The notes under the pieces were generated by a model that made no database searches, was not told where the DNA came from, and saw only the letters and a list, made by a program, of their open reading frames with translations. Of a stretch of 64,000 nt of DNA, positions 1-14,000 are shown piece after piece (positions within the stretch are counted from its first letter, which is position 1; every line of letters starts with the position of its first letter). The stretch spans positions 1,208,178 to 1,272,177 of the forward strand of contig VXBM01000131.1 of NCBI GenBank assembly GCA_013400155.1, given 5' to 3'. The position numbers and the translations under genes were made by a program. The stretch comes from Helopsaltes ochotensis (taxonomy: Eukaryota > Chordata > Aves > Passeriformes > Locustellidae).

Positions 1-2549
1 TACATGGTTACAAGTCATTTCATCAGCCCTAAATTAACAACACCTGGTTTCCAATAGATTTATGACTGGCAATTGATTAGCTCTGATTGAAGTTCTTCCC
101 ACATTTGGAGCACACAGGCTCTCTGCACTGAGAGGTTTTCTCCTAGATAAGACAGAAACTGAGAGACAAATTTTTCCTTCAGTTATGGCATTGTCCACTT
201 CTGGTCTCTTCTTGCAGGAATTTAATTACTTCTCATGCTTCCACCTCTGCCACATTCAACCAAAAGAAACCATCCAGTTTAAAGTTCAAGGGGAAAGCAG
301 ACTGCAAATATTTAATTCTAACCCCACTATCTTTTAGAAGCAAAGCAATCAGAAGAATCAGTTAACTATTATCCTTTGATTATGCAACCGTAAAAACAAG
401 AGCAAGTTCAAGTTATTCCATATCCAGAGATTCTTTATACAATGAAAAAAAGGCTGAATGAACTCTGTGTAGTCTGGAGTAAGTCTTTGATCTTTTTCAA
501 ATGGCTTGTCAAAATTGTCTAACTACTGCTGCATTGCTTTAAGTCAACATTTATACATAAACAAGTGAATTATAATAGTACAAAAGCATCTGACATGTAA
601 CAGCAAAAAAGGTAGTTCTGCAAGATAAAACGTTAGTCAGAAAGTAAATTTGTCTTCAGCTCAAGAGCTAACATACTACATTTAATAAAACAAACATGAG
701 ATATGTACACAGCGACACTTAATTCCTAATCCTAATATGACAGATAACCTATGCAAAATTTATAAAGTACTTTGTAAGGGAAGTCCACTTTATAACTCAG
801 TGAGCCATGAGAAGATGAAGCAACTTTCTCAGGGTCATGCAGCATTTTCTGCTGAAGTAGAAGAAAACCAGTCAGGGCAACCAAATGACAGTGCCAGATC
901 CTCCTAGTTAAGTCAGCCCTTCTCCTCATGAAAATTTTAATTATCCTGACTCTTTTCTGATGCATTGCTTATATAAATAAAAAGGCAGCAAGCAGTCAAG
1001 TTTTTCCTGCAGGCTAAAGGAGCAAGAGTCCTAGCAAAAAATGTTAAGTTTACTTTATTCCCTTTTAAAAACTGTTGTATATAGATTAGTTAGGCTTGGC
1101 ATACTTCTCAACTTGCAACCCCAAAACTGAACAGAAGTAAAGCCTAATTTCACTCTCAGTTTTAGAAAAAAAAAATTCCAATTTTTCTACACTGATGTAA
1201 ACACACTTCTAAGATGCCAATTACAGTGCCTTTACAGATATTCTTTATCCTCCAATTTCTTTTCCATCCCAAATTGTGTTTGCTGGCAAATCAACCTAGT
1301 ATCAAAGAAAAACAAATGCAAGACATTTGTTCTCATAAAAAGCAACAATTAAAACTACTTTTAAAAGGTAAATAAGGTCTAACCATAATATTACAGGGTG
1401 CTGAAGAAAATTATTTCCTCTGAAAATCACAATATTTTGATAAAAAACAGCTCAAAAATATTTTATTGACGATAAAATGTATCATGAATTTACTTAATGA
1501 AACTGTGGGTTTACAGCTTAAGTTTTTAGGACTTCACAGAAGAAATTCAGCCATGTAAAGACTGTTTCTCTGCAAAATTCAGACATCACAATTCCTCAGC
1601 TACATGTCCTGTATGAAAAACATTCTGCATTAAAAGCAACCAGGTCTGCACTGGGCAATCCAAAAGTCACAGCAGGTTTCTGAAATCTGCTTCTTTCCAG
1701 TGCATCTGATCTCTATGCCAGTAATTTACTCTGCGATACTACACAGATGTTCAGATATCTATTTTCCTCCTTTAATACTGCACACATCAACAAAGGATAT
1801 TTTTGTGTGTTTTACATATTTGGGAAGCATAATATACAGGTTTTTACTTGAAAATAATTCAGGTAATATTGCAACCCAGGTATTTTGCTTATTTTGATAC
1901 CCTGCTAACCATTTCAACTAGAAATTTAGTATAACAAAGCTGAAATTATGAAAGAAGTTCTAGAAGCATGCACTCTTTCCATTCACAGAGTTAAAAAATT
2001 ATGAAGTAAAATTAGCCTAGTGAAGCAGCTAAGTGTCTTGTTTGTTTTCAAAATTAGAAACATAAAAGCAAGCAAGGTCATGCAATGCCAGTTCTATTTT
2101 TTTATACAAAAAACTTGAGTGCGTTGAAATACCTTTAGTAACAATAAAAATGATTGCTGCATTTTACAATAAATACATATAACTGCTTTTTAAGCTTAAG
2201 GATTATTTCAAATAGCCTTTTACTATATCAAACAAAATAAGGATTCTATTTATACAGAAAGAGTCAAGTAATAAAACGAAGCCCATATTCCTTAAGACAA
2301 GATGCATTCATGCCTTTCCCACTGGAGGGACTGGTTCAACAATTTTACAGTTAAACAGAATTAATTCTACTCTCAAAAATCCATTGACCTTAAGCTTTTA
2401 ACAAACATTTTCAACTGCAGAGTGTATTGTCAATATTTACAAATCCTTAAAATTATATTTCACTAGAACAGCTTTTATTTGCTATATTAATATTTCCTTG
2501 CAAATGTATGCTTATCCATATCAGAGAAGAAGAAACAGCTGCTACTCAC
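1..2549 (-). other. RBM33: RBM33 intron 10 (partial)
   Basis: AT-rich non-coding sequence downstream of exon 10. It starts with the gtgagt donor at 2549-2544 and runs off the left edge. I looked for the next family exon (GPPEFPQ-like coding) on the minus strand and did not find it. No repeats were recognised. Confidence 0.8.
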
Positions 2550-2608
2550 AGGAAATCTCTGGGGTCCTACAGCAGGTCTTGGCTGGGCGGGAACTGGCAG
2601 CAAGGGCA
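2550..2608 (-). CDS. RBM33: RBM33 exon 10
   Basis: 59 nt. The acceptor is cttgtttcag and the donor is gtgagt (2549-2544). TG completes a Val codon begun in exon 9 and 19 codons follow: PLLPVPAQPRPAVGPQRFP. This is a short stretch of the proline-rich middle region of RBM33. It is too short to appear as an ORF and was found by splice sites and family similarity. It ends in phase 0, and the next exon lies left of the window. Confidence 0.93.
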
Positions 2609-5600
2609 CTGAAACAAGAAGCACCTTTTAACACCATTTGTTTCACCTAACAGTTGTTGTAGCTATTTCCAAAAGCAATTGCAATAAAAAAAGCCATGAT
2701 TAAAATCTGCTGCTTTTACCCGCACATGTCACAGTTCCTACAATTAACTTTGAGCAACCGTTCCCTCCCCTGCAACATGCAACAGGGCAATTAGGATTCT
2801 CCTAGTTAATTTACATAATTTAGTTCTGCCTTTTCCAGAATTAAATTGCTCCTTGTTGCAGGAAGGCAAACTAGAATAGTTATTCAGCCAAAGACATCTC
2901 TTAGACAAAGCTGACACTAACAATAATTTCATGTTTCAAATAGAAGGCTACATGATTAATTTGCCTTCTCAACTTCATGCCACTCAACATTTCCTAGGCA
3001 TCTCCCAGTCTCACCACCAAGCTACCACAAGAAACATGGACAGGAGGCACACTAACTGGTAAAATCACAGCTCACGAGGTAAAATGAGGCAGGCAGCAGC
3101 AATTAACAGCATGCAAAAACTACTTAGTCTGGCCTTGCCACCACAGTGGTGTGAGCAACTGTGATCACAGAACTGCTGATCTCAGATGAAAGACTGTGAT
3201 TGCAGAGACACCAAGATGAATTAGGAGACCTTTTCCTGAAAAAAAATGCCCTCTAAAACTAGTACTTCAGGGGGATTAGCGTGGATGATTTGTCCTTACA
3301 ACTGCACTTTGAAATGCTAGTCACAAAAAGCTATTTCCCAAAACATTCACTTAATGTTATGGCAAAATGCACAAAGTGCTGCAGCTGGATCACCCTGGGA
3401 ACTGAACCTGTATTTGGATCTCGAATACAAAGTACAATGACAGCTTTCCCACTTTCTAGAGCATTTTTTATTTCCTCTCAGTTGTGTAAGTGGTTAAAAA
3501 TACAAACATTTCCATGTTAAACAGAAGGTCTAGAGAAGTTAAATAAAGCATTTCAAACCACACAATGTGTTTGCTCATTTACTAAAAGCTTTTAGTAAGA
3601 TTCCTCTCCAGTTTGTTGTCAGCACTTCTGAAAGTGATAGGGAAACATTTTCCAGGCAGGGTTAAACACTGACTTTGCAGGCAGCTCCTGTGTTACACCA
3701 GAGCAGGAAAGATACTAAGAAATGCTGCTGGTCTGAGAGAGAAGTTGGGAGCATTTCCCATCACCGAAGTTTGCTAAGATGCCTCAAAAATCCCTTTTCC
3801 CTTGGTAACCAAGGCACGAGAACTAATGCATTAGTGGGTTTTTTTTTCAGTTCATGTCCGTGCCCGCCTTCTGTCTACTTCTGTTAAGTACTTGTGGTTT
3901 GCTGCTTCAGAGACTGATGGGGTAAACTAATTGCAGCAGTCTTTCAGCACGGGAGGACTGTGTGCAAGCTTTGTATCACATTACACGAGAAAATGACTGG
4001 AATGGTTTCATCCTGGCTTCTAATGAACATCTGTCGGTATCAAACAGCCACAGCCACACAGAAAAAAATCGATAGCGTGCTCTTGACAGACCTAGCCCTA
4101 AAACAGTTCAGGTATTACAGGTCAGAGAGGCACTGAGAAAAATAGCATAAGGTAGGGAACAGAGGAATGTCAACTGAACAGAGCACTAGAGTCTATTTCA
4201 GTATCCTGCCTCCAGCAGTAGCATAGAAATTCATATATTTATATATTTTAAACAAATTAATTTAATACTCATGAAAGATGGTAGTTCAAACTCCATGCCC
4301 TTTGAATCCTTGGACACTTGCTTAAGCAGCAAAGAAGTCTCAAGCCCTCATTTTCTTGATGTCAAATATTCCATAGGTGTGAAAAGTATGTTTCAAAAAT
4401 AATACACAGCATGTTGTAAGGCACTATTTTAAGAAGATTAAATTGCTTCTTGCTATAAATTCCAACACTATCGTTGAAAAGATCAAGAAGCAATTCCCAC
4501 CCTGATTATTCAGGAGAATTAGAATGTGATTTTTCCCAAGACACCAAACAGTTTTCAAAAGGTAAATGGCATACTGAGCTGCCATGAACTGCTCATTAGT
4601 TCATGTCAATTTTGGCAGCGCCACAGTATCCCTGAAATAGTTGCCTGTGGTATAAACATTTAAGGGGGAAAAAATGCAACACCTGTTTATCACAGGTTCA
4701 ACCAGTACTTCCATGGTATATCATCTATGTGTGCTCTTCCAGCACTAATAAATTGATTATTCTCAAGTTTGGACACACGTTCAGCAAAAATTCCTACCTA
4801 CAACTCAAAACTAATTTGCGGAATAGGACACAGAGAAAAGATAAAACTATGAGACAAGCTAAATGACGTGGGATTCAAATGCCACAGGAGGCACAGCTGG
4901 ACACCAACTGCACAGTACCTGCAGCAGGTATCCACAGAGGCCCATTTTTTAGGGTTTTGATAGACCAAGTCCCGAATCATTTATGAAGCTTCAAAGAGTA
5001 AAAATAGCACCAATTCATTTGAAACAAAACTGACTTGAAAGTAACTATTTTTTTCAAATCAGGAAATCAAGGCTGGCCAGGGAGATGGTGGCTACTGTAA
5101 AGAAATTTGCCTCTGAAACATCAAAGGAATAAGCCAATGATAGAATTCTTCAACAGTGTTTCTTTCTACCCCTTTTCAGGCTGATGTAGCCCTCTACTAG
5201 AGACTCTTATACACAGTATTTTATTCACATGAAAATTTTGTAACAATTTACAGAAGGTTTGAGTCTCTTTTAGAAAATACTGATATACTCGATGCATTTC
5301 AAGACTAACTCAAGCCAAAAAGATGTTTTAAAAGTGTATTTCTATGATCTGCAGTTAGGAAAAGTGTCCCTGGTGCTGACAATTAGAAGTGTGTGAGCTT
5401 TATCCTGCCATAAAATTAGAGAGGAAAAAATGCCAGTCTACACTAAAACATGACAGCACACCATTAAAATTACCAGAACCTAAGTGTGCATATCATGCAC
5501 TTCCAGACATGGCATTTTTAGCTTCCAGGCATCACATTTTCAACAACAGAATCCCAATAAACTTTGCACCTATCTGACTGTATTCTCCAATGTCTAAAGC

Positions 5601-7978
5601 CCTCATATCTGGAAATATGTTCAGCCAAGAAGGGGCAGGACATCATCGAGAACATGAAGTCAATCTGATCTTTTGTCCTTCCCATAAACCTGAAAGAAAT
5701 GATGCTGCAAGTGAACACATCCTTTTGTTGTCAACTACTAGTCTATGCCTACTGGGGCTTCAAGCAGATGGATTAAAAGATTTTTTTAAGAGGAAGTTTG
5801 GAACAGCACTCCCTACACTGGAATTTCTATCTACCATTTGCCTGTAGTGACTGCTTTAAAATTCATCTTAATATGCAAATACCATTGAAGATTTTAGAAT
5901 TATGTTCATTTATCTACAGAAAGCTCCTGATTTCCAATACATTTTCATATCTTCCTTATGTGTGCAAGTGTTTACTTTCATGTAACATAACTGTACCACT
6001 ACAGTTAAGACTGAGATGGCCACTACTCTCAGTCACTGCAGGAGACTCAGCTTCCAATACATGCTCTCTAATCAAGATTAGATTTCTACAGTGACCTAAA
6101 AGATTGTATTTAATACTATGCTGCACACCTATTAGCAGAAAAATTCCATAGTCCTGCCAAGGACTCTTTCAGTAAAATGAATGGCACGAAGGGATTTCAT
6201 AGGAAGCAGCTGCCATCAGTACACAGAGAGAGCAAAGAATGTCCTTGCTGAATGCAGGTCTTAAAACCATTCAACAATCGAGCACTCCTTCTCCAGGGCT
6301 GCTCAGTCTAAGAGAACACCTAGACTTTTACAAATCAAGAAATGAATGTGCACATTAAGTCAGCAGGTGTAAGATCTAAAAAAAACCCAAGAATCACCCT
6401 CCCCCTTACAAATCAATACTGAAGATCTAATCTGCAGCAGATACACAACTTTCTGGAAATGAGGATGTGCATGAAGACTGAAAATCTGACTATGAACAAG
6501 ATCATGAAAGAGACCTGCAACAGCTACAGTGCCACAGACCTAGTGGTAAAGCTGAGAAGAGTCTGAAGCTGCCCAGTAATGTGAAAAAAAATTCCTCAGA
6601 TCGAAGAAAAAAAATACACTGGGATACTTCTGACATTAAGGCAAAAGCACAAACCCTCAAGAAGAAGCCATTCCCAGGATTATGATCACATTTGCTTACC
6701 TAGATAGAAAAGATCTGATACTGTTTCACTGGAACAGAGAAAAGGCATCTAGAATAGCCTAAAATCAATTTTTGCTTCTCATTCAACAGCAACTTACTTC
6801 GGTAGTGCTAGAAAAATGCACAGAAGGCACAAATCCAAGATTAAAGGGTCTTTTGGAATGCTTCCAGATAATCTGTCCTGATGCATAATTTGGTGGGAAG
6901 CACCACAGGGAAAAGCAAAATAAGCTCTCTGACACAGCTACTACAAAGCCATCTGTGAGAAGCACAACAGATCTCCATATACTGGCAATTTCTGTCAAAT
7001 TCCTGCTTTTCACTGGTCAAATAAATGAAGCAAAGATGGCACTGGCTTGGAGTTCTGCTGATGTGAAGGGGGGAGAATACAGAAAACCTAATTGTAAATA
7101 TGTATAAATATTTATGTCATCCTTTATTCTGTCTTGTCCCAACATATTCAGAAATCAGAGCTATGCAGGTGTCTCTTTTTTTAACCCTCTTTAGGATTAA
7201 ACACTTCCTAAATGAGCAGTAACATGAACAGCTTGGCTAAGAGCTACCCTAAGAAGCATAGCCCAAATGTTTGTGTTAAGAGAAAAAACGTATTTGCATA
7301 TTTGAAAATCAAAACAATTACAGATGTGACTCTGTGAAAGGAGAATTGAGGGCGTGTATTTTGTCAAGGAAGGACAGGAACTGTCCTCATCTTTCACAGA
7401 GCAACGACATTGCAAGGAGTGTCTCAGTACACTTACAGAAACAGGCAGATGGTCCTGGGAAATGTACAAATTGCAGTACTTTCCTAGTTTTGAAAATTGA
7501 CGTTTATTGTTTTTTGAAAAGCATTCTCTTTTCAGATTCCATTTTTACTCCTCAGGCTTTACATTAGAATAACAAACATGATAAAAGCTGAAAAGGCTTT
7601 GCTTGTTCAGTTGGCCACAGTCCAACAACATTATGTCTTACTTCAGGCAAAACACTTGTTTCAAGCTTCAAGAAAAAACACAGCAGCCTGAAGCACATTT
7701 CCATGAAATGATAAACAAACAAATTGTTCCATCTCTGGCAAAGAATGAGATGAGTCATGCTTGCATGACTGGGAAGGTGCTCAGAAAGCTCACCTTGTAC
7801 AGGCGTCACTACCGTCCCCTTGAAATGAGGATTTATGTGAATGTTCTTCGGTTGCTGAGGTGTCACTGGAGGGGGAGTCATCATTATTCGAGGTGTTTCT
7901 ATCTGAGGGGGCATATGTAGCCCTGGAGGAGGAGAAGAATGATGCTGATGCTGTAAAGGAAGCAGAGATTGTAACTGT

Positions 7979-8046
<68 letters not shown>

Positions 8047-11000
8047 GAACAGACTCATAACAGGTTGCTGGTGTGTTGGAATTAACCTCTGTGAGTGAGT
8101 CTAAAGTCAGACAAAAGAACAGAGTCACTAGGCTTTAAAGTTAAAATATCCTGACATAAATGAGCACAAAACCAAGACATCTCTGGAGAACAATTACGGT
8201 CAATTATGAACAGAGAAATTTCCCTATAATCAACTGGAATCACTAAAAACCATCAGCACAGGAAAGCAAAAACACAATCAAAAAATTCCTATGAAGGAGA
8301 GGACAGCAAAGAGCAAAGCAGCACAGGGAATGCAGACACATTCACTCATTTTTAACAGTGAAACCATCTAGTTTCATATGTCAGGGTTCTGTATATGTCA
8401 GTGTTATTAACTGCAACAAGGTTCATGTGAAGACCACTAGAAATCTGAGTCCTAGTATCAAAACAAATCCACTCATGTATAGATGTGCCTCTCTGAGGTA
8501 AGACCTAGAACTAGCAACAAAGTCAAAATACAAGGTATCAGTGCAGCACAAATTCAAATACTCTTCAACATCAGTGCAGCACACCTATCCATTCTGCTTG
8601 AAGAAAAAACTCATTTGAAGATACCTTTCAAAGTATCTTTGTGTCTTCCCAAACACAGAAGAAAGTATCTTGCTGCCAGTTCTCAAAAACAAATGGCCAA
8701 AATTAGTGCTAATAAAAAAAAAAAATTGTGTCTCTTTTCAGAGACATTCTTCTGCCTCTCAAGTCACTGTTACTAAATCTCAGTTCTAGTCCAGTAACTT
8801 CCAAACAGAAGTGCAACAAGAGACCCAAAGAGGCAACCTTTTAGCAACAAAAGGGTGACATTTTTCTTTCAGCAGCCATATACATAAAGCAAAGCAGCTA
8901 CATAGTATGCACAAGAAAACACTGGGATGAGCACAAAAATATTTACATTTAAAATCAAAATAGCTTGCAAGGACTGCAGCAAAATGGAAAAAAAAATTCA
9001 ACCTTCACTGCTTAAAAAGCACGAAATACATTACTGCAGGGCTCTCAAGCACTGAGATATCCACTGACTCCTGCCAGTGACCAGCACCTACTTACTGCTG
9101 CTGGAAAAAAATCACCTTTGTTTACACAGATGACTTTGTCCTGCAAAGACATACACAGACTTTGTTCTACAGTCTCAGCTTCCAGGATATTTTATGACAG
9201 GGAACAAAAATAAGTGTTGACCTCTTGATCACTTGCTGGAGTTGGTTTTGGTTTTTGTGAGGTTTTTTTGATGGAAAAAATAAAGTCTTCAATATTGCGA
9301 TACAAAGCACAGCAGAGAGTAGTAACCAAGATAAATTTCATTTGAAAACCAAGATAATAACTTATCTAGTAGTGAACTGGTGATTACTGTCCTAGGATTT
9401 TATTTACCTCCATAGTAGCATATGCATATATGCAAATATATTTTTAAAGAAGTATCAGCAAAAATATTAAATTGACAGAACCCAAGAAGTACTTTACAGA
9501 ACTGTATTTTTTAAACTACATTATTATGAATAATGGGGAAATGAACATGTTTCCATGTTGCATGTAGACCTCTCAGAGAAATTCAGTTTTTCCTCCATCC
9601 TCATGCAAACCAGCAGGTAAGTCTGACTGTGATTTATTTATCAGTCAAAATACACTTTTCCTTTGGAGGTCTTGAGATTGCTCAAGGTGAAGCCAGGAAC
9701 AGGACTAAGCACATACTTTACAATCATCACGTCACACAAAGCCCATACTGCCTAACAGTGCCTTGCAAGAGCAGAAGGTCTACACTGGAATATATATTCC
9801 ACCTTTGCAAAGATTCGTGCTTTAAAATGCATTTCTCCACAATTTCCTGCAAGGACGCTCAAAGAATACTAAGGATTAAAAGGTACCATTGCTGATGGCT
9901 GGTTTGGCAGCAGTGCAGGCCTGTGATCCTTCATTCTTCCCCTATCATTATTGTCTCTCCTTTGTTCTCCCATTCCGTGGCACATAACCGAGCCTCCTCT
10001 TCTCCCTCCTCTCCTGGAGCCGTATCTCCCCTGCTTAAGCTGCCTTTCCCTCTCCTCAAATTCACGTAATGCTGCTTGGGCTTCTGCAGAAAGCTCTGTG
10101 GAGAGAGAGATGGAGGAAAATATTTTAGCTTTGTGCTGACAAGGTGGAAAACACAACGACAACTAAAACACTGCCAGGACTACAGAAGAATCCCTGCAAC
10201 TAACATAAAATTTGCAGGCACTTTGATCTCCTTTAGGTGGCATGTTAACATTTCATTAAAGACATCTTTAAAAGGAAAAAGCACACACACTTGTGTTTTT
10301 TGCACAGGCAAAAAGCAGCAGATAAATGAAACAAACATGAACAAAAAGGTTTGGTTGTTTTCTTTTTGAAGAAGGTACTGAAGTCTGCCTTCTGCTCTAA
10401 GAGGAGGCTGTGGCTCCTCTCAAAGTTTTGTTATCTGTAACATCTCACTTATCTGCAGATGTCAGGCAGGACAATGAATCTGCAGTAAACTTTACAGTAA
10501 TGGATCTGTTGAGTCTTCCATATAAACAGATTTTATGCACCATATTCTTCTGCACATTGGCCTGTTCCAAAGAAGAACATCTCTTGTTGAAGTGTTTCAA
10601 GTACATAACTACTTAATTTTTGTTTCATTGTATGTGGTTTAAGAACCAGGTGTACTTCACAAGTGGTAATTCAAGTGAAGAGAGAGCATACATTAAAATC
10701 TGTGCTCAGCTCAAGTCAAACACATGGCTGCTGATAACATCCACCCAACTCATACACAGGTAAACACCAGAGAACATGTGGTACTCAGCAAATATGACAA
10801 ATTTGCTTGAAACCTTGGAAATGCTGACAGCATTAAGCAAGAAATGATGCAGTAACAGACCCAGGTAATGAAATCACTTGAAAATACAGAAAAGGTCTGT
10901 AACAGACTTCAGGAAAGACACCATGAAAGTATAAGCAGACCCACTCATCAGGTTTCAATCACTTACAAGGGGTAATAAACTTTAACTCAAACATGCAGCT

Positions 11001-14000
11001 GAATCTTTTGCCATGTGCTAGTCAGATCCTTTGTTACCCCAATATTGATTTCTGCCCTAACAAGGCAAAATTAAACTACTAAAAACAAACACACTCCTGA
11101 CAAATAAAAGCATACTTTGAATTAATATGGTATTTATTTGTCAATACTATACAAAGTGGTCATAATATCTGAATATAAGAATTAAAGGAGACATTACTAC
11201 GTCTCCATACCACTAGATATCCTCTCCCAAGAAGATATAACTAAATCAATTAGAACTCTTACAACTTCTTGTGAGTTTAAAGGCCGAAGCTACTTAAACC
11301 ACCATCTTAAACATCTTCATAAGTAATCTCTACTAGTCCTTGAAGTCAAGGATTGACAGAAGGGTAGCAAAGGGTGAGCACTGAGCACTCCCTCTCTGGC
11401 AATTCTTCTTACTTGGCTACAAAAACTACCTGCATGGCTGAGCGGCAAAGACTGTAAATTTGCATGTCACAGTTTTCAGAGGTATTCAGCACCTCCACAA
11501 AGCAGGAGCTTTTCAATTTTTAAAAATTCTGAACTTGCTGATGGCCTGTAAGAACACAGCAAACATGGCAGACTTCTAAAAGCCCAGGATCTGTCTGCAT
11601 TTCCTATTTAATTTTTGCACAATGGTGATGAGAGAAGTTTCTCTATCTTCTTTTCTCTCCACTCTGACATCACAAGTGAATGGCATAAAGCCTTAACAAG
11701 TACTCTTATGAAATGCTACCTTTGCCCTCAAGGCACCTGCACAAGACAATCAGGCTTTATCAGGAAAATCTTACAGAATGCTTAAAATGAGGCAAGGAAC
11801 CACAGTCCCTCAAGTCTTAGGTATCAAACGTGCATTTCTGACAAAAAATTAAGAGAAATGTACTCTTGCCCAAAGCAATGAAAAGCATTAGATGTAAGTA
11901 AACCAACTGCCATGGCCATCTTTGGCTGCCAGGGTTCAGAAAACTGCTTAGGTGGGAAAAACGGAGCTCTGATTTCAAGTCTCCTTCCTTTCCACAGCTG
12001 CAGCAAGTTGTGTTTCTTCAGAAACCCACAAACATGAAAGGGGCAATGTGGGCTTTGACCTGTCCTGCCTGAAAGACACACCTCTACTTCCCATACATCC
12101 CTGGGGGCAAAGAGTGCCCCTGCGCTGTCAAAGAGTAACTCTCTTTCCCTTCTCCAGAAAGGATCCAAGTCCCGCAGGGCATCCCGGGTGTGCTGCTGCT
12201 TCCACAGTTGTTTTGTTTTCCCAGGAACAGGACTGGCAGGGCAATTTCTCTGCCATCTTCCACACTACAACCCTGAACTCAGCAAGGCTGTAGTCTGGAA
12301 AATAAACGTTCAGTCATTGCAACAAGTACCTACCACTGATGGTCAAGCAAGATAAGAAGCAAATTCCTATTAAATAGATTAGAAATTACATGTGAGGAAA
12401 GCAATTTTCAATGAACCTGGGAACAGAGCTAGGCTTCCTAAAAAGCAAGACTATGGCCAAGCCTCTCAGCCTCTTGAGCACACATTGAAGGACACTGAAT
12501 CAAAACAACTTTAGAAGAAGGAATGGGCAAAATTCTTTTAATTCAAACAAAATTACTTCAAAGCACTGTGCTGGTTAAGCTTGGGGAAGGGATGACAGCA
12601 TCCATGCAAAGTCAAGTCTCTTAATCTTGGATGTGCACAATTACTCTCTTTAAAATACATAAATTGTTTTCCTCCTCACTTTACAAAAAATTTCTCAAGC
12701 TTTTAAGGCCATGTCCTTAAAGGCACAGTCCACATGCTCAGCTTTTTAGCCAGCTTTTTAACATTTGTAACACCAACTTTGGAAAAAAAAAAATCCCAAA
12801 CAAAACCACACACAAATTCACATACATACTACATCTACGACCACAGAAGTACAATAAAACTACTGGATTTTAAAAATAAAAAAGATTACATCAACATCAA
12901 GCATACCTCCCCCAGAACATGCCACTGAGGGCAACTGTCCTACCGGTGAAGAATTTGGCTTAGACACCTAAGTGCAGGTTCAGAACCCTCTTGCAAAAGT
13001 TGAGGTTGATGCCATGAGCACCTCAAGTGCAGCCTGTAGCTACACATCACCACACAGCAAAATATAGTCAGCTGTATTATGAAGGGAGCTGCATATTGAA
13101 TTTGAAAGCATTGTGTCCCACACACAGATAGCAAGCACAGGAGATGGCATGGGAGGCAGTTTTGCAAGGAGGGAAGCAACAAAAAGTCCCTGCTTCTCTG
13201 AAAGCAACCTCAGACTGCTCAAGGAAAGAGGAGATGAGCAGAGGAAGTAGAGATTCTCCTTTCCTCCCCCCGGGCTCTTCCAAAGCACAGACAAGTATTC
13301 ACATGAATACAGCTTCTCCCTGGTTACGAACTCATGCACAACTACAAATACATATTCATTTACGTATATATGCAGTATGTTGTCACTTCTTTCCTCCTCA
13401 TCAGCCAGATCTGCAAACTGATCACACCCTGTGCTTCTGGACACAGAGCAACTGGATAAATTTAAAACACCCACTTTAATTTCCTACCCTGCCTGAAATC
13501 TCAGCCATGAGGCATCACAGTGAACATAAGCCAACTAAGCAGGGCATAACAACAAGTACTGCCACATCCAACTGACCTTTGTTAGCACTTTGCAATTGGT
13601 TCTGCTTAAGTCTAAGGGTTTGGGTTTTGTATTTTTGATTAGATACAGAAGGAGTACTTTAGTTTGGTAATACTAAAGACATTTTTCCTCTTCACACTCC
13701 TTAACAGGTAATTACATCCAGAGAATTATGATAATTCCCACTCTGAAAAGACTTCAACTACAGGCACTGCAAGAAGATATGTATTTCTTATCAGAGGTGA
13801 CAAACTTGGTATTGCTAGAAATCAATTGCATAGCTGTCCTTCTAAACTTTGAAAAACAACCATTCTCTACATAATCTTGGATGAAGAAATGTTTAGGAAA
13901 GATCTCAGCTACATTTGAGAACACTGTATTTTTACATCTTTTTTACCAGCAAATGCTTGGTCTCCTCTTGACTGTACACACAGTCTCACATACAGTTCTC

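Noticed and set aside
7564..8128. Three overlapping open frames over the CAG repeat (polyQ, poly-Ala/Thr and a + strand Ala/Val frame)
   Set aside because: A triplet repeat keeps all frames open. Only the minus-strand Q frame continues the RBM33 reading frame with conserved flanks.
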